From Vibrio chagasii (GTDB lineage Bacteria; Pseudomonadota; Gammaproteobacteria; Enterobacterales; Vibrionaceae): a stretch of 64,000 bases of DNA. Below the pieces are notes generated by a model. It was given only the letters and a program-made list of their open reading frames with translations. It was not told where the DNA came from and ran no database searches. The DNA lies in the NCBI GenBank assembly GCA_041879415.1, contig CP090851.1, forward strand, positions 2,976,001-3,040,000, read 5' to 3'. The position numbers and the translations under genes were made by a program. This document shows positions 31,302 to 44,001 of the stretch, piece after piece (positions within the stretch are counted from its first letter, which is position 1; every line of letters begins with the position of its first letter).

Positions 31302-32747
31302 CTAGCGTCGCCAGAAGGCAGGGAAGAATAGAACGATAAGTGTCAGGATCTCGAGTCTTCCCATCAACATGCCGAAGCTTAGTAACCATTTAGCACCGTC
31401 TGGCAGTGGAGCAAAGTTACCTGTTGGACCAATAACACTACCCATTCCCGGACCCACGTTAGCAACTGCAGTCACAGCACCAGAGATACTGGTGATTGGG
31501 TCCAACCCCATCGCACTCAAACCGCCAGCGATTAAGATAATCGTAATAAAGAACATCAAACCAAATGCTACCAATGAGCGCACGATATCGTCGCTCACAG
31601 GACGTTGATTGTAGCGCTGAACAAATACGCCTGATGGGTGAATTAACTTCATCATCTGTTTGTGAAGCATCGTCATCGCTATCTGGAAGCGGAATATCTT
31701 GATACCACCCGAGGTTGAACCTGAACATGCGCCAGCCATCATCAAGAAGGCAAACAAGGTGGTTGGTAGTGCGCCCCATGCTGTGAAGTCTTCCAAACCA
31801 AAACCGGTAGTGGTGACTACGGATACTATGTTGAACATAGAAACACGCAGTGCATCCAAAACGGTGTAGCCATCTCTCACCACAAGCCATGTTGAAATGA
31901 CCGCACTGGTGAATAAGAACAGGTAGGTAAAGCCTTTCACCTGAGCATCTTTGTAGAGGATAGACAGTTTTCTACCACGCAGTGCGCTAACGAATAGCAG
32001 AAATGGTAAGCCACCAAGGAACATGAACACTGTACCCACCCAGTGAGCGCTATTTGAGAAGTGGTTCATCGAGCCATCTGAAGTCGAGTAACCGCCAGTC
32101 GATAGCGTGGTGAACGAGTGGTTGATGGCATCAAACACGCTCATGCCCGCAAACAGGTAGCTCACTAAGCATAAACCCGTTAATACCAGATAAACGGCTA
32201 CGATATTCTTGGCGACAGTTTTTGCTCGAGGGCTGCTTTTATCGGACCAATCGGAAGATTCAGTTTGGAACAGGCGCATACCACCGACGTTAAGCATCGG
32301 CAGTACCGCAACCGCCATTACGATGAAACCAATGCCACCCAGCCATTGTAGTATTGAGCGCCACAGTAGAATACTTGGTGCCATGCTGTCTAAGCCACTC
32401 AGTACTGTTGAACCTGTTGTGGTAATACCCGACATGGTTTCAAAATAAGCGTCAGTGAAGCTGATGTGGTTGATGAACACGAACGGTAGCGCAGCGAAGG
32501 CACTGGCTATTGTCCATACCAGAGAGGTGATCAGGAACATATCCCGCACCCCAAGTCTGAACTTGGCAGAGCGGCCTAAACTCAAGCAGATGAACGCGAC
32601 GATGTGCGTGATCACCACTGATTGACCGAATTCGAGAAAGCCACCTGTGCCGGTAAAGAAGGCGACCAGTGTTGGGATGTACATGAACAGGGCCAGTTTT
32701 GATAACACTAACCCTATCACTAATAATATAGGACGAAAATTGACCAT
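31302..32747 (-). CDS. trkH: TrkH/TrkG-family potassium uptake channel subunit
   Basis: This 481-residue K+ channel-like membrane subunit has four pore repeats visible by their filter glycines (GITTTGSTVL, TLSTGGYSTSDG, VTTTGFGLEDF, VANVGPGMGS). It works with the NAD-binding TrkA encoded 48 bp upstream. The sequence differs clearly from my memory of the crystallised V. parahaemolyticus TrkH. It may therefore be the TrkI/TrkG branch, and the exact paralogue name is uncertain. Confidence 0.85.
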   Translation of the reverse strand: MVNFRPILLVIGLVLSKLALFMYIPTLVAFFTGTGGFLEFGQSVVITHIVAFICLSLGRSAKFRLGVRDMFLITSLVWTIASAFAALPFVFINHISFTDAYFETMSGITTTGSTVLSGLDSMAPSILLWRSILQWLGGIGFIVMAVAVLPMLNVGGMRLFQTESSDWSDKSSPRAKTVAKNIVAVYLVLTGLCLVSYLFAGMSVFDAINHSFTTLSTGGYSTSDGSMNHFSNSAHWVGTVFMFLGGLPFLLFVSALRGRKLSILYKDAQVKGFTYLFLFTSAVISTWLVVRDGYTVLDALRVSMFNIVSVVTTTGFGLEDFTAWGALPTTLFAFLMMAGACSGSTSGGIKIFRFQIAMTMLHKQMMKLIHPSGVFVQRYNQRPVSDDIVRSLVAFGLMFFITIILIAGGLSAMGLDPITSISGAVTAVANVGPGMGSVIGPTGNFAPLPDGAKWLLSFGMLMGRLEILTLIVLFFPAFWRR

Positions 32748-32795
32748 AGCTTAATGCCTAAGCGCGTTGTTACGTGAAGACTTATGAGAATAAGG

Positions 32796-34172
32796 CTACA
32801 AGAAGAACGGACTCGGTTGGAAAAGAGACTCAACATCAGGCACGTATTTCTTGTCTACTAGGAACATTACTACGTGGTCATCTTGTTCGATCACGGTTCT
32901 ATCGTGCGCGATAAGCACCTCTTCTCCGCGAACAATGGCACCAATGGTGGTGCCCGGTGGTAGTTTTATATCGCCAATCGCTCGGCCAACGACTTTAGAT
33001 GTGGTTTCGTCACCGTGGGCAATCGCTTCGATAGCCTCAGCAGCACCGCGACGTAGAGAAGATACGTTAACAATATCAGCACGACGAACGTGAGTAAGTA
33101 GCGCAGAAATGGTCGCTTGTTGTGGGGAGATTGCAATGTCAATCACACCGCCTTGCACAAGGTCTACATAGGCACCGCGCTGAATCAGTACCATTACTTT
33201 TTTGGCACCCATACGCTTAGCCAGCATTGCCGACATGATGTTGGTTTCATCTTCATTGGTTAGGGCAATGAACACATCAACTTGATCGATGTTCTCTTCG
33301 GTCAGTAGCTCTTGGTCTGCAGCATCACCACAGAATACGATGGTGTTTTCTAATTCTTCAGATAGCTTCTCTGCACGTGTGTAGCTACGCTCGATAAGCT
33401 TGATGCTGTAGCTCTGCTCAAGGCGTTTCGCTAGGCTTGCACCGATGTTACCACCACCAACAATCATTATGCGGCGGTACGGTTTCTCTAGGCGCTGTAG
33501 CTCACTCATTACTGAGCGGATATGGTTACTTGCCGCTACAAAGAACACTTCATCATCGGCTTCAATAATTGTGGTGCCTTGTGGGCGAATAGGGCGACCT
33601 TGACGGAAGATAGCCGCCACACGTGTATCGATGTGTGGCATGTGCTCACGCAAAGCAGACAGGGCATTACCAACCAGTGGACCACCATAGTAGGCTTTTA
33701 CCGCCACTAGGCTGACTTTCTGTTCTGCGAAGCTCACCACTTGTAGTGCGCCTGGGTATTGGATCAAACGCTCAATGTAGCTGGTGACCAGTTCTTCCGG
33801 TGCGATCAGGTGATCGACAGGGATTGCACCTGATTTGAACAGCGCTTCTTTCTCTTCTAGATATTCTGGAGAACGAATACGTGCAATTCGGTTTGGCGTA
33901 TTAAAAAGAGAGAAGGCAACCTGACACGCGGCCATGTTGGTTTCATCCATGTTGGTTACTGCAACCAACATGTCGGCATCTTGCGCACCCGCTTCACGTA
34001 ATGTGTTTGGGTGGCTGGCATAGCCGTTTACAACCCTAAGGTCATATTTATCTTGAAGTTCACGCAGTCGGTCGGCATTACGGTCGACGATCGTGATGTC
34101 ATTGTTTTCACCCACTAGGTTTTCAGCAAGGGTACCGCCTACTTGTCCAGCACCTAGGATAATGATCTTCAT
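32796..34172 (-). CDS. trkA: Trk system potassium uptake regulatory protein TrkA
   Basis: TrkA is a cytosolic RCK-type gating ring subunit for TrkH. The 458-residue protein has two Rossmann (RCK-N) domains with [13 protein letters not shown] near residue 7 and [14 protein letters not shown] near residue 236. Each is followed by an RCK-C domain. Confidence 0.95.
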   Translation of the reverse strand: MKIIILGAGQVGGTLAENLVGENNDITIVDRNADRLRELQDKYDLRVVNGYASHPNTLREAGAQDADMLVAVTNMDETNMAACQVAFSLFNTPNRIARIRSPEYLEEKEALFKSGAIPVDHLIAPEELVTSYIERLIQYPGALQVVSFAEQKVSLVAVKAYYGGPLVGNALSALREHMPHIDTRVAAIFRQGRPIRPQGTTIIEADDEVFFVAASNHIRSVMSELQRLEKPYRRIMIVGGGNIGASLAKRLEQSYSIKLIERSYTRAEKLSEELENTIVFCGDAADQELLTEENIDQVDVFIALTNEDETNIMSAMLAKRMGAKKVMVLIQRGAYVDLVQGGVIDIAISPQQATISALLTHVRRADIVNVSSLRRGAAEAIEAIAHGDETTSKVVGRAIGDIKLPPGTTIGAIVRGEEVLIAHDRTVIEQDDHVVMFLVDKKYVPDVESLFQPSPFFL

Positions 34173-34241
34173 AGCCTTTCTCTTATTTTTGCCGTTGTAA
34201 TTCTAGTGTTCTCATTTTGCTTTGATAATGCACTAGAAAGA

Positions 34242-34277
34242 AACAGCGGCTAAGAAATAAAATTCTTAGCCGCTGTT
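34242..34277 (-). terminator. Long hairpin between rsmB and trkA
   Basis: A perfect 15-bp inverted repeat (34242-34256 with 34263-34277) has a 6-nt loop. The minus-strand T run after it is interrupted, so it may be a partial terminator or a processing site within the operon. Confidence 0.65.
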
Positions 34278-34282
34278 AATTG

Positions 34283-35563
34283 TTATGCCTGTTTTACTAG
34301 AACTGCGTAGTAGAAGCCATCCATATCTTCTTCACCAGGCAGTATTTGACGACCCGGATTTTCGATATCAGACCCAACTAGTGTTGCGTTCTCAGTACGT
34401 TCTAGGAATGCTTTCACCTGCAGAACGTTCTCTTGTGGTGTGATAGAACATGTTGCGTAAACCATGGTGCCGCCTTCTTTCAGCTGGCGCCACATTGCAT
34501 CCATGATCTCACTTTGTAGTTCCGCTAGTGCTTCAATATCCGATGCACGACGTAGCCATTTGATGTCTGGGTGACGACGGATTACGCCAGTCGCCGAACA
34601 AGGCGCATCAAGTAGGATACGGTCGAACTTATCGCCCATCCACCACTCTTCAGGGTAGCGAGCATCGCCACAAATTACGTCGGCACGCAGTTGTAGACGT
34701 TCAAGGTTATCGTAAACACGGTCTAAGCGTTTAACATCACAGTCAATCGCAACCACTTCTGTGTCGTTAGTGTGCTCAAGAATGTGCGCGGTCTTGCCGC
34801 CTGGTGCTGCACAACAGTCTAGGATCAGCTCACCGTCTTTTGGTGTTAGGTAATCAACCGAAAGCTGAGCCGCTGCGTCCTGTACTGAAACCCAACCTTT
34901 GTCGAAGCCTGGCAATAAAGTTACATCACAAGGTGAAGCCAATTTTATTGCATCCGCTGCTTCTGAGTGCAGGGTGTATTCAATGTTTTCGTTTTTAAGC
35001 AGTTCAACATACTCGTCACGAGTGTGGTGTTGGCGATTTACGCGCAGCCACATAGGTGCCTTGCTGTTGTTGGCTTCAATCAGTAGCTCCCATTGATCTG
35101 GGTAGCTCTCTTGAAGCATTTTTAGAATCCAGCTTGGGTGGCCGTATTTGCCCGCGTTGTGGCTAACTGCTTTTTCATCCAGCTCTTCTTGGTCACGTAG
35201 GTAGCTACGTAATACTGCGTTGATCAAACCACTTAGGTTTGGACCACGCAGTGTTTTTGTGCCCTCAACCGTTTCCGCAACAGCTGCATGCGAAGGGATA
35301 CGCATGAAGCTCAGTTGATAAATGCCCACCAAAATCAGGTGGTGGAATACACGCTTTTTACCTTTAAGCGGGTTTTCCATCAGCTCGTTAGCGATTGACT
35401 CTAGGCGAGGCAGGTAACGAAGTGCGCCGTAGCAAATCTCTTGCAGTAGAGCATGGTCTCGCGGGCGGATCGTTTTTTGAGCCGCAGGGAGAGCGTGTGA
35501 AAGAGAGTGGCCTTTATCGACAACTTGAAATAGGACATTTGCAGCAGCAGCGCGAACATTCAT
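34283..35563 (-). CDS. rsmB: 16S rRNA (cytosine-C5) methyltransferase RsmB (Sun)
   Basis: RsmB makes m5C967 in 16S rRNA. From ATG 35563 it has 426 residues ([15 protein letters not shown]). An N-terminal NusB-like RNA-binding domain is followed by the methyltransferase with the SAM loop [15 protein letters not shown] and catalytic cysteines in [14 protein letters not shown] and VYATCSI. The longer reading from 35593 starts inside a hairpin (35594-35611), so I rejected it. A good Shine-Dalgarno is lacking. Confidence 0.93.
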   Translation of the reverse strand: MNVRAAAANVLFQVVDKGHSLSHALPAAQKTIRPRDHALLQEICYGALRYLPRLESIANELMENPLKGKKRVFHHLILVGIYQLSFMRIPSHAAVAETVEGTKTLRGPNLSGLINAVLRSYLRDQEELDEKAVSHNAGKYGHPSWILKMLQESYPDQWELLIEANNSKAPMWLRVNRQHHTRDEYVELLKNENIEYTLHSEAADAIKLASPCDVTLLPGFDKGWVSVQDAAAQLSVDYLTPKDGELILDCCAAPGGKTAHILEHTNDTEVVAIDCDVKRLDRVYDNLERLQLRADVICGDARYPEEWWMGDKFDRILLDAPCSATGVIRRHPDIKWLRRASDIEALAELQSEIMDAMWRQLKEGGTMVYATCSITPQENVLQVKAFLERTENATLVGSDIENPGRQILPGEEDMDGFYYAVLVKQA

Positions 35564-35652
35564 GAGGGGTACCGAATATTTATTTGAATACATGAGGGCA
35601 TCTCTGCCCTCGTAAAGGTTTTCTAAACTGCGTTATGGCAGCTTTAAAGCGG

Positions 35653-36600
35653 TTAAGAAAGTTGAGTTCCAACTTCAAACCAGCTTGCACGAGAGTTCAA
35701 GATATCCTGAACAGACATAGCTTTTTTACCTGGTACTTGCAGCTGTTCAAGAACAAGTACGCCTTGCCCGGTTGCCACATAGATACCCGTTTTATCCGCT
35801 TGCAGAATAGTACCTGCAGGCTTATCAGAAGTTTGCTCTGCCACACGGCTTTGCCATACCTTGATGCTGTTTTCTGCAGCTTCAAAGTGGCTCATTGGCC
35901 ATGGGTTGAAAGCACGAACGCAGCGCTCAATATGAGCCGCGTCATCACTCCAGTTGATACGCGCTTCTTCTTTGCTTAGCTTTTTCGCGTAGTTCGCAAG
36001 TTCGTCGTCTTGCTTTTCAGCGACTGCTTTGCCTGAAGCGATGTCAGCTAAACACTCAACAAGAGCGTCAGGGCCAAGGCCCGCTAACTTCTCGTACATC
36101 GATGCACTAGTATCTGTTGCTTCGATTGGTAACGTAGCGATACTCAGCATGTCACCTGTGTCTAGGCCGATATCCATCTGCATGATCGTAACGCCAGTCT
36201 CTTTATCACCCGCCCAGATAGAGCGTTGAATTGGAGCAGCACCACGCCAGCGCGGTAGAATAGAACCATGCACATTGATACAACCTAAGCGAGGCGTATC
36301 TAGAACCACTTGTGGGAGCAATAAGCCGTACGCTACAACAACCATGATGTCCGCATTCAAATCCGCTAGCTCTTGCTTAGCTTCATCTGACTTGAAGTTT
36401 TCTGGTTGGTAAACCGGAATGTTATTTTCAAGAGCGATGTTTTTTACTGGGCTCGCAGTCAGTTTCTTACCGCGGCCTGCTGGACGATCTGGCTGTGTAT
36501 AAACAGCAATAACTTCATGCTCCGAAGACAACAACGCCGCCAAGTGACGGGCGGCGAAATCCGGAGTACCTGCGAAGACAATTCTTAAAGACTGACTCAA
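35653..36600 (-). CDS. fmt: Methionyl-tRNA formyltransferase
   Basis: Fmt formylates the initiator Met-tRNA with 10-formyl-THF. The 315-residue product has the catalytic block [23 protein letters not shown], the SLLP-type hydrophobic loop, and a C-terminal OB-like tRNA-binding domain. It follows def by 35 bp in the conserved def-fmt-rsmB-trkA order. Confidence 0.97.
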   Translation of the reverse strand: MSQSLRIVFAGTPDFAARHLAALLSSEHEVIAVYTQPDRPAGRGKKLTASPVKNIALENNIPVYQPENFKSDEAKQELADLNADIMVVVAYGLLLPQVVLDTPRLGCINVHGSILPRWRGAAPIQRSIWAGDKETGVTIMQMDIGLDTGDMLSIATLPIEATDTSASMYEKLAGLGPDALVECLADIASGKAVAEKQDDELANYAKKLSKEEARINWSDDAAHIERCVRAFNPWPMSHFEAAENSIKVWQSRVAEQTSDKPAGTILQADKTGIYVATGQGVLVLEQLQVPGKKAMSVQDILNSRASWFEVGTQLS

Positions 36601-36635
36601 GGTAGGCTTCCTTCTTAATTTAGTAATAGCTGCGA

Positions 36636-37151
36636 TTATTTGCCTTGCTTCTCATTGAAGCGTTTGATTTTCGCTAGCTTATCTTGAATACGTTTACGCT
36701 TAAGTGGCGATAGGTAATCAACAAACAACTTGCCTTCTAGGTGGTCAAGTTCGTGCTGAACACAGATAGCCAGAAGGTCATCAGCGTCGAATGTGAATTC
36801 GTTGCCGTCACGGTCTAGTGCTTTAACCGTTACTTCTGCAGCGCGAGGTACTAGAGCTCGAGCGCCAGGTACAGATAGACAACCTTCTTCGATACCATCT
36901 TCGCCGCGCTTCTCGATAATCTCAGGGTTGATAAGAACCATTGGTTCATCACGCGTTTCTGAAATATCAATTACAACGATACGCTGGTGGAAATCTACCT
37001 GCGTTGCCGCAAGGCCGATACCTTCTTCGTCGTACATGGTTTCAATCATGTCATCAACGAACTTTTGAATCTCTGGGGTAACTTCTTTTACCGGTTTCGC
37101 CACGGTACGTAGACGATCATCTGGTAATGTTAATACTTGTAATACAGACAT
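36636..37151 (-). CDS. def: Peptide deformylase
   Basis: Def removes the formyl group from nascent proteins. From ATG 37151 ([14 protein letters not shown]) it has 171 residues. All three family motifs are present: [18 protein letters not shown] and the metal-binding QHELDHLEG. The 46-codon upstream extension runs into the divergent LysM gene and has no homology. Confidence 0.96.
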   Translation of the reverse strand: MSVLQVLTLPDDRLRTVAKPVKEVTPEIQKFVDDMIETMYDEEGIGLAATQVDFHQRIVVIDISETRDEPMVLINPEIIEKRGEDGIEEGCLSVPGARALVPRAAEVTVKALDRDGNEFTFDADDLLAICVQHELDHLEGKLFVDYLSPLKRKRIQDKLAKIKRFNEKQGK

Positions 37152-37280
37152 ATACACTCGAAATATTGAACTGTGCCGAAACAGCTTTAACCTTGTTGGC
37201 TCAATTCTAGACATTTTAGAGGTCAAATGACAGCATCCTGATGGTAATTCTCCAAATATACAGACCAAGGAAGCTAGGTC

Positions 37281-38366
37281 ATGCGTCATATTTACCCCAC
37301 TTTATCGCTTGTTTTTTCCTCAATTTCTTTTGTCGCAGTGGCAGAGAATAGTGAGCAACCTTTAACCATTAAGCGAGGTGCACCTGAAGCTTATGTGGTG
37401 GTTAAGGGCGACACCTTGTGGGACATCTCAGCAATGTATCTCGATAGCCCTTGGTTGTGGCCAAGGTTATGGCAGGTGAATCCAGAGATAGAAAATCCTC
37501 ACCTTATTTATCCCGGAGACAAGTTGTCGTTGGTTTGGATTAATGGTGAACCTGTGTTGAGCCTCAAGCCTGTTATCAAACTCAGCCCTAAGATTCGTGT
37601 CTCGGAGAAGAAAGCAGTGCCTACTGTGAATGAGGGGTTGGTTTTGCCTTATTTGCAGTCTGATCGCTTGGTTGGGCAGCAAGATATTGAATCAGCGCAA
37701 CGAGTGTTGGGAACAAGCGATGGAAAACGCTTCTTGTCTGGGGAAGACCGATTATTCATATCTGGAAACCAGCAGCATCCTAAGTGGGGTATCTACCGCG
37801 CCGTTGAAACTTATCAAAGGCAGCACCCTCAAGCGAGTATTACTTCTTTGCGCTTGGTTGCCACTGCGCGCTTAAAAGAAGTCGATGATGAGTTCAGCAG
37901 TCTACAGATAGACACTCAGCTGCAAGAAGTTCTACTTAACGATCTAGTACTGCCCGAGCTGGGCGTCGACCAAGTGAATCTCTCTATAACGTTTTATCCT
38001 GCCCCTAGTGCTGCGGGTCAGTTCGCAAATATATTAGGTTCTCTCGAGGGCAATCAATACAGTGCGAAAAATCAGGTGGTGGTGATCAACAAGGGCTCGC
38101 ATGACAATCTTCGCCAAGGCTCTATGTTTACTCTCAGTGAAAGTGGTGCTGTCGTGTTCAGCAAACAAGGTGAATATAGCTATAAAGAGTCTGCAGCGAG
38201 TAATAAGGTGCAGTTACCAAGTACCTCGCTGGGCAGCCTTATGGTCATTCGACCTTATGAGTATTTTAGCCTCGCCTTGATCACTCAAAGTTCAAAGCCT
38301 GTGAGTAATGACATTCTGGCAGTATCGCCTTTGGATCTAGCTGTGACGGAAGAGGGAAGCGAGTGA
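37281..38366 (+). CDS. LysM-domain periplasmic protein
   Basis: The 361-residue protein has a signal peptide (about residues 1-21, ending VAVAE). One LysM module (about 35-85: [46 protein letters not shown], here shortened to its landmarks GDTLWDIS and IYPGDKL) should bind peptidoglycan. The remaining 270 residues contain no motif I recognise. It is divergent from def and overlaps dprA by 4 bp (GTGA), so it is translationally coupled to dprA. A GGAAG ribosome site precedes ATG 37281. Confidence 0.85.
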   Translation: MRHIYPTLSLVFSSISFVAVAENSEQPLTIKRGAPEAYVVVKGDTLWDISAMYLDSPWLWPRLWQVNPEIENPHLIYPGDKLSLVWINGEPVLSLKPVIKLSPKIRVSEKKAVPTVNEGLVLPYLQSDRLVGQQDIESAQRVLGTSDGKRFLSGEDRLFISGNQQHPKWGIYRAVETYQRQHPQASITSLRLVATARLKEVDDEFSSLQIDTQLQEVLLNDLVLPELGVDQVNLSITFYPAPSAAGQFANILGSLEGNQYSAKNQVVVINKGSHDNLRQGSMFTLSESGAVVFSKQGEYSYKESAASNKVQLPSTSLGSLMVIRPYEYFSLALITQSSKPVSNDILAVSPLDLAVTEEGSE

Positions 38367-39475
38367 ATGAACAGCAATTGATCGCTTGGTTAACGTTAAG
38401 CTTTATTCCGCAACTGGGGGGAAAGCGTCTTGCTCGCCTACTGAGTGTTGATTCTCCTTTAAACATTGTTGGTTACTCAGGGCAACAGCTACAAGCATTG
38501 GGCTTATCAACTAAACAAATCTCCTATCTACGAGAGCAAGCCCCAAGAGAGGTAGAGGCTTGTCTCGCTTGGCGAGCTAAACAACCTAATCATCACATCC
38601 TTACTCCGAGTTGCCCACATTATCCTAAATTGCTGAGTGAGATTGCCTCGGCGCCCACAGTTCTTTTCGTTAAGGGCAACGTTGAAAAACTGATAGAACC
38701 TCAAATCGCCATGGTCGGAAGCCGTAATGCCGGCATCGAAGGTTTACAGACTGCGAAATCATTTGCCAAAGAGTTTGTACAAAATGGCTTGATTGTCACC
38801 AGTGGTTTAGCCTTAGGTATCGATGGCTATGCTCATGATGGTGCGTTAGAAAAAGGAGGCGAAACCTTTGCTGTGCTCGGGTCTGGCTTGGATTCTATTT
38901 ATCCTGCGCGGCACAGAAACCTCGCGGCTCGGATATGTGAAAGCGGGGCGCTAATTTCAGAGTTTCGTCCAAGTGCTAAACCGCGACCTGAACATTTCCC
39001 GCGTCGCAATCGTATTATTAGTGGTTTATCGTTAGGAACCTTGGTGATCGAGGCTGCAGAGAAAAGTGGTTCACTAATTACTGCTCGCTACGCTTTGGAG
39101 CAAGGACGTGAAGTATTCGCGCTTCCAGGCTCTATTCATAGCCCAACGAGTCGTGGAGGCAACAGCTTAATCAAAGCTGGTGCTTGCTTGGTACAGAGTG
39201 CTCAAGATGTATTGGTTGAAATAAAGAGTCTGTTAGACTGGTCTATAGATCAACAGCCTAATTTATTCGAACCTGCGTCAAGCTTGGAAGAAAATGAACA
39301 ATTGCCATTTCCACATCTGTTAGCTAACGTAGGATTAGAGGCGACACCCGTTGATATTTTGGCACAGAGAACCCATATACCTGTGCATGAAGTCATGATG
39401 CAGCTTTTAGAGCTTGAGCTCTCAGGGCATGTTGTTGCAGTTTCCGGTGGCTATATTCGAAAGGGGAGAGGCTAG
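38363..39475 (+). CDS. dprA: DNA processing protein DprA (Smf)
   Basis: DprA protects incoming single-stranded DNA and loads RecA during transformation. The 370-residue protein has the Rossmann core [21 protein letters not shown], the [17 protein letters not shown] and [16 protein letters not shown] motifs, and a C-terminal winged-helix domain. The start is GTG 38363, overlapping the LysM stop. It is the second competence gene in the window besides comM. Confidence 0.95.
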   Translation: MNEQQLIAWLTLSFIPQLGGKRLARLLSVDSPLNIVGYSGQQLQALGLSTKQISYLREQAPREVEACLAWRAKQPNHHILTPSCPHYPKLLSEIASAPTVLFVKGNVEKLIEPQIAMVGSRNAGIEGLQTAKSFAKEFVQNGLIVTSGLALGIDGYAHDGALEKGGETFAVLGSGLDSIYPARHRNLAARICESGALISEFRPSAKPRPEHFPRRNRIISGLSLGTLVIEAAEKSGSLITARYALEQGREVFALPGSIHSPTSRGGNSLIKAGACLVQSAQDVLVEIKSLLDWSIDQQPNLFEPASSLEENEQLPFPHLLANVGLEATPVDILAQRTHIPVHEVMMQLLELELSGHVVAVSGGYIRKGRG

Positions 39476-39477
39476 CT

Positions 39478-39954
39478 ATGATGATGGACATACTGATGTA
39501 CTTGTTTGAAACCTACATCCATAGCGATTCTGAATTGCAGGTGGATCAAGACGAACTTGAAGATGAACTTCTTCGAGCAGGGTTTCACCAAGATGATATT
39601 TATAAGGCTCTCCATTGGTTAGAAGACCTTGCTGCACTGCAAGATACCGATAACCAAGCGGCGATTACTATGTGCTCTAATACCTCGATGCGTGTTTACA
39701 CAAGTAAAGAGGTATCACGTATTAATATGGAGTGTCGCGGTTTCTTGTTGTTCCTTGAGCAGATCAACGTTCTTACGACAGAGATTCGTGAAATGGTGAT
39801 TGATCGTGTGATGGGTTTAGAAACCAATGAATTTGAGTTGGATGATCTGAAGTGGATTATCTTAATGGTGCTGTTTAACGTACCGGGTAATGAAAGTGCT
39901 TACACGCAAATGGAAGAGCTGTTGTACACCAAAGAGCAAGGTATCTTGCATTAA
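39478..39954 (+). CDS. smg: Smg family protein (DUF494)
   Basis: The 158-residue acidic protein is nearly colinear with E. coli Smg ([41 protein letters not shown]). Biochemical role is unknown. Three consecutive ATG codons (39478, 39481, 39484) allow for a shorter start. It lies 2 bp after dprA. Confidence 0.93.
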   Translation: MMMDILMYLFETYIHSDSELQVDQDELEDELLRAGFHQDDIYKALHWLEDLAALQDTDNQAAITMCSNTSMRVYTSKEVSRINMECRGFLLFLEQINVLTTEIREMVIDRVMGLETNEFELDDLKWIILMVLFNVPGNESAYTQMEELLYTKEQGILH

Positions 39955-39966
39955 TACAGGCTTATC

Positions 39967-40536
39967 ATGAGTAGTAAGATTGATAATCAGCTTTTTTCAG
40001 CACATGAACATGCACTAGAGCATGAACCGTGTCCACAGTGTGGCGGAGAGCTTCAGCTCCGCCATGGTAAGCATGGCCCGTTTTTAGGCTGTAAGCAATA
40101 TCCGAGTTGCGACTACATCAAGCCTTTGCACCAAAACGATGGCCATGTAGTGAAAGAGTTGGGTGTACCGTGCCCTAAATGCCATAACGAACTGGTGCTG
40201 AGGCAAGGTCGCTATGGCATGTTTATTGGTTGTAGCAGCTACCCTGCGTGTAATCACATCGAATCTTTAGGCCAGCCCAAAGAACAACCTGAAGAGCAGC
40301 CGTTGGTTGGCTGTCCTGAATGTGGCAAAGGCCATTTGGTCGAGCGTAAATCTCGCTACGGTAAAACCTTCTACGCATGTGATAACTACCCTAAGTGTAA
40401 GTTTGCAGTAAATCAGCCGCCTATTATTGGTCGTTGCGAAGCGTGTCAGTTCCCGCTATTACTTGAGAAGAAAACAGCTCACGGAATGAAAAAGCAATGT
40501 GCCGACCGCAAATGTCACCACATTCAATCTGAATAG
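39967..40536 (+). CDS. yrdD: Topoisomerase-type C4 zinc finger protein YrdD
   Basis: The 189-residue protein consists of four consecutive C4 zinc ribbons (CPQC...C...C, CPKC, CPEC and CEAC types) like the C-terminal tail of topoisomerase I. There is no topoisomerase catalytic domain. It probably binds nucleic acid. It completes the dprA-smg-yrdD run, 12 bp after smg. Confidence 0.9.
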   Translation: MSSKIDNQLFSAHEHALEHEPCPQCGGELQLRHGKHGPFLGCKQYPSCDYIKPLHQNDGHVVKELGVPCPKCHNELVLRQGRYGMFIGCSSYPACNHIESLGQPKEQPEEQPLVGCPECGKGHLVERKSRYGKTFYACDNYPKCKFAVNQPPIIGRCEACQFPLLLEKKTAHGMKKQCADRKCHHIQSE

Positions 40537-40553
40537 CCTCAGGTTATAGAAAT

Positions 40554-40583
40554 AAAAATGGCGCTCACTGAGCGCCATTTTTT
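40554..40583. terminator. Bidirectional terminator between yrdD and purK
   Basis: A 14-bp perfect inverted repeat (40554-40567 with 40569-40582) has A and T flanks. Confidence 0.88.
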
Positions 40584-40611
40584 GTATCTAAACTAACAAA
40601 GCTATGCTGGC

Positions 40612-41742
40612 CTATTTCATTTGCTCAGCAAATTCATGAATAGCTGGATAAGCTTTTTTGTCGAGGATATCTGCCAGAGAACATAATGTTCTTTGCAGTT
40701 CGGCGCTGTAGTCTGCGCTCACATTAATGTGACCCATCTTACGGCCTGCTCGTTTCTCTTTACCATACCAGTGCACATGACAACCACCTTGAGCCAAAAT
40801 AGCGTCAGGTAGAGTATCTTCACCAAGGATGTTGATCATTGCGGTTGGACGAATCAACTTGGTGCTACCTAGTGGCATTCCACAGACCGCACGAAGGTGA
40901 TTCTCAAACTGACAAGTCTCAGCACCTTGCTGTGTCCAGTGGCCTGAGTTATGAACTCGTGGTGCAATCTCGTTAACCAGCAGTGAACCTTGAACGTCAA
41001 AGAACTCAAGTGCTAGCACGCCAACGTAATCTAAGCGCTCAGCAACCGCGGTAAACATGGCTTTCGCTTGTTCTTGCAGTTGAATATCATCAATTGCGGT
41101 CGATAGGCTTAATACGCCATCGGTGTGAACGTTTTCTGCCAATGGGTAAACTTGAACCTCTCCATTAGTTCCACGAGCACCAACTAGTGATACTTCACGG
41201 TCGAACGGAACAAACTCTTCTGCCACAATTGCTTGATTGTCGGTTGCAGCAATGCACTCGGCCATTTCTGTCCAAGTTGCTTCAACGCTTTCTAATGTTT
41301 TCAAACGCCACTGGCCTTTGCCATCGTAGCCGCCAAGTGTGCTCTTCAACACCATCGGTAGGCCAACATGAGCAATGGCTGCGTCAAAGTCTTCACGAGA
41401 GTTAATCACATAGTACTTAGCGTTCTTCACGTTCGCTTCGTCTAATAGCGCTTTTTCGAGGCGACGGTCACCGCCAGCTTTGATTGCTTCTGTGGTCGGT
41501 AAGAACTTACCGCTGCGCTCACATACTTCAAGCACATCATGAGGGATGTGTTCGAACTCAGCAGTAATCACGTCCGCGCGCTCAATCGCATTTTCTAAGC
41601 CGTTGCCTAGAATCGCTTGCGTTAATGGATGAACAATATTTTTGCTGCCAACATCAAAAGCAGAAATTTCAATATTCAGCGGTGCCCCAGCTAGGGACAT
41701 CATGCGAGCAAGTTGGCCCGCGCCTAACACAAGAACATGCAT
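40612..41742 (-). CDS. purK: N5-carboxyaminoimidazole ribonucleotide synthase
   Basis: PurK carboxylates AIR with ATP and bicarbonate in purine synthesis. The 376-residue ATP-grasp protein has the N-terminal GAGQLARMM loop, and [15 protein letters not shown] for nucleotide binding. [17 protein letters not shown] is the conserved active-site stretch. It starts 5 bp after purE. Confidence 0.96.
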   Translation of the reverse strand: MHVLVLGAGQLARMMSLAGAPLNIEISAFDVGSKNIVHPLTQAILGNGLENAIERADVITAEFEHIPHDVLEVCERSGKFLPTTEAIKAGGDRRLEKALLDEANVKNAKYYVINSREDFDAAIAHVGLPMVLKSTLGGYDGKGQWRLKTLESVEATWTEMAECIAATDNQAIVAEEFVPFDREVSLVGARGTNGEVQVYPLAENVHTDGVLSLSTAIDDIQLQEQAKAMFTAVAERLDYVGVLALEFFDVQGSLLVNEIAPRVHNSGHWTQQGAETCQFENHLRAVCGMPLGSTKLIRPTAMINILGEDTLPDAILAQGGCHVHWYGKEKRAGRKMGHINVSADYSAELQRTLCSLADILDKKAYPAIHEFAEQMK

Positions 41743-41747
41743 GGGAA

Positions 41748-42233
41748 TTAGTCCTCTGCAGGGTTTGGATTAGCAAGTACCGTTTCTGTTTGCTCAGAGC
41801 GGAATGCTTCTACTTTTGCCATTACTTCTTCATTGTGTGTACCAATGATTTGAGCAGCTAGGATGCCAGCGTTCGCTGCACCCGCTTCACCGATAGCCAG
41901 AGTACCTACCGCAATACCTTTTGGCATTTGCACGATAGAAAGCAGAGAGTCCATGCCTTTCAGCGCTTTAGACTGAACTGGAACACCAAGTACAGGTACG
42001 CTTGTGAAAGCAGCCGCCATGCCTGGTAGGTGGGCGGCACCGCCAGCACCAGCAATAATGACTTTAATACCGCGCTCTTTCGCACTGGTTGCGTAGTCTG
42101 CAAGCAACTGAGGTGTGCGGTGAGCTGAAACCACTTTTGTTTCGTACGCTACGCCAAACTGATCCAACATATCCGCAGCTAGCTTCATTGTTGGCCAATC
42201 AGATTTAGAACCCATGATAATACCGACAGTCAT
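41748..42233 (-). CDS. purE: N5-carboxyaminoimidazole ribonucleotide mutase
   Basis: PurE moves the carboxyl group from N5-CAIR to CAIR. The 161-residue product has the class I motifs [20 protein letters not shown] and [13 protein letters not shown]. It is first in purEK, with a PurR box and promoter upstream. Confidence 0.97.
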   Translation of the reverse strand: MTVGIIMGSKSDWPTMKLAADMLDQFGVAYETKVVSAHRTPQLLADYATSAKERGIKVIIAGAGGAAHLPGMAAAFTSVPVLGVPVQSKALKGMDSLLSIVQMPKGIAVGTLAIGEAGAANAGILAAQIIGTHNEEVMAKVEAFRSEQTETVLANPNPAED

Positions 42234-42283
42234 CTCAAACTCCTTCAGGTACGATTTAATTAGTGATTAGATATTTTGCGCGC

Positions 42284-42321
42284 ATTATACGGGTAAAATT
42301 GCTTTAGGAAAACGTTTGCGT
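42284..42321 (-). promoter_or_regulatory. purEK promoter with PurR operator
   Basis: The 16-mer AGGAAAACGTTTGCGT (42306-42321) matches the PurR consensus ACGCAAACGTTTGCGT at 14 of 16 positions. On the minus strand a perfect TATAAT (42289-42284) lies 17 bp after a weak -35 (TTTTCC) that overlaps the box, so repression by PurR with hypoxanthine/guanine is expected. Confidence 0.8.
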
Positions 42322-42428
42322 CAGTCTAAATTGCCAATTGATACATTTTATAAACAAATAGCTTTAGTAACAGTGAGTGATAATTTGTACACTTAGCGAG
42401 TTCGATAACTGACTTAATGAGGCAACCC

Positions 42429-43924
<1,496 letters not shown>

Positions 43925-43951
43925 TTCTTCCTTCCTTATAGGGATAGTGAT

Positions 43952-43980
43952 AGGGTCATCTATATAGATGACCCTTTTTA
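43952..43980 (+). terminator. Terminator after hemF
   Basis: An 11-bp stem (43952-43962 with 43965-43975) is followed by five T residues. Confidence 0.85.
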
Positions 43981-44001
43981 TAATTTCTGTTAGGTAAGGA
44001 T

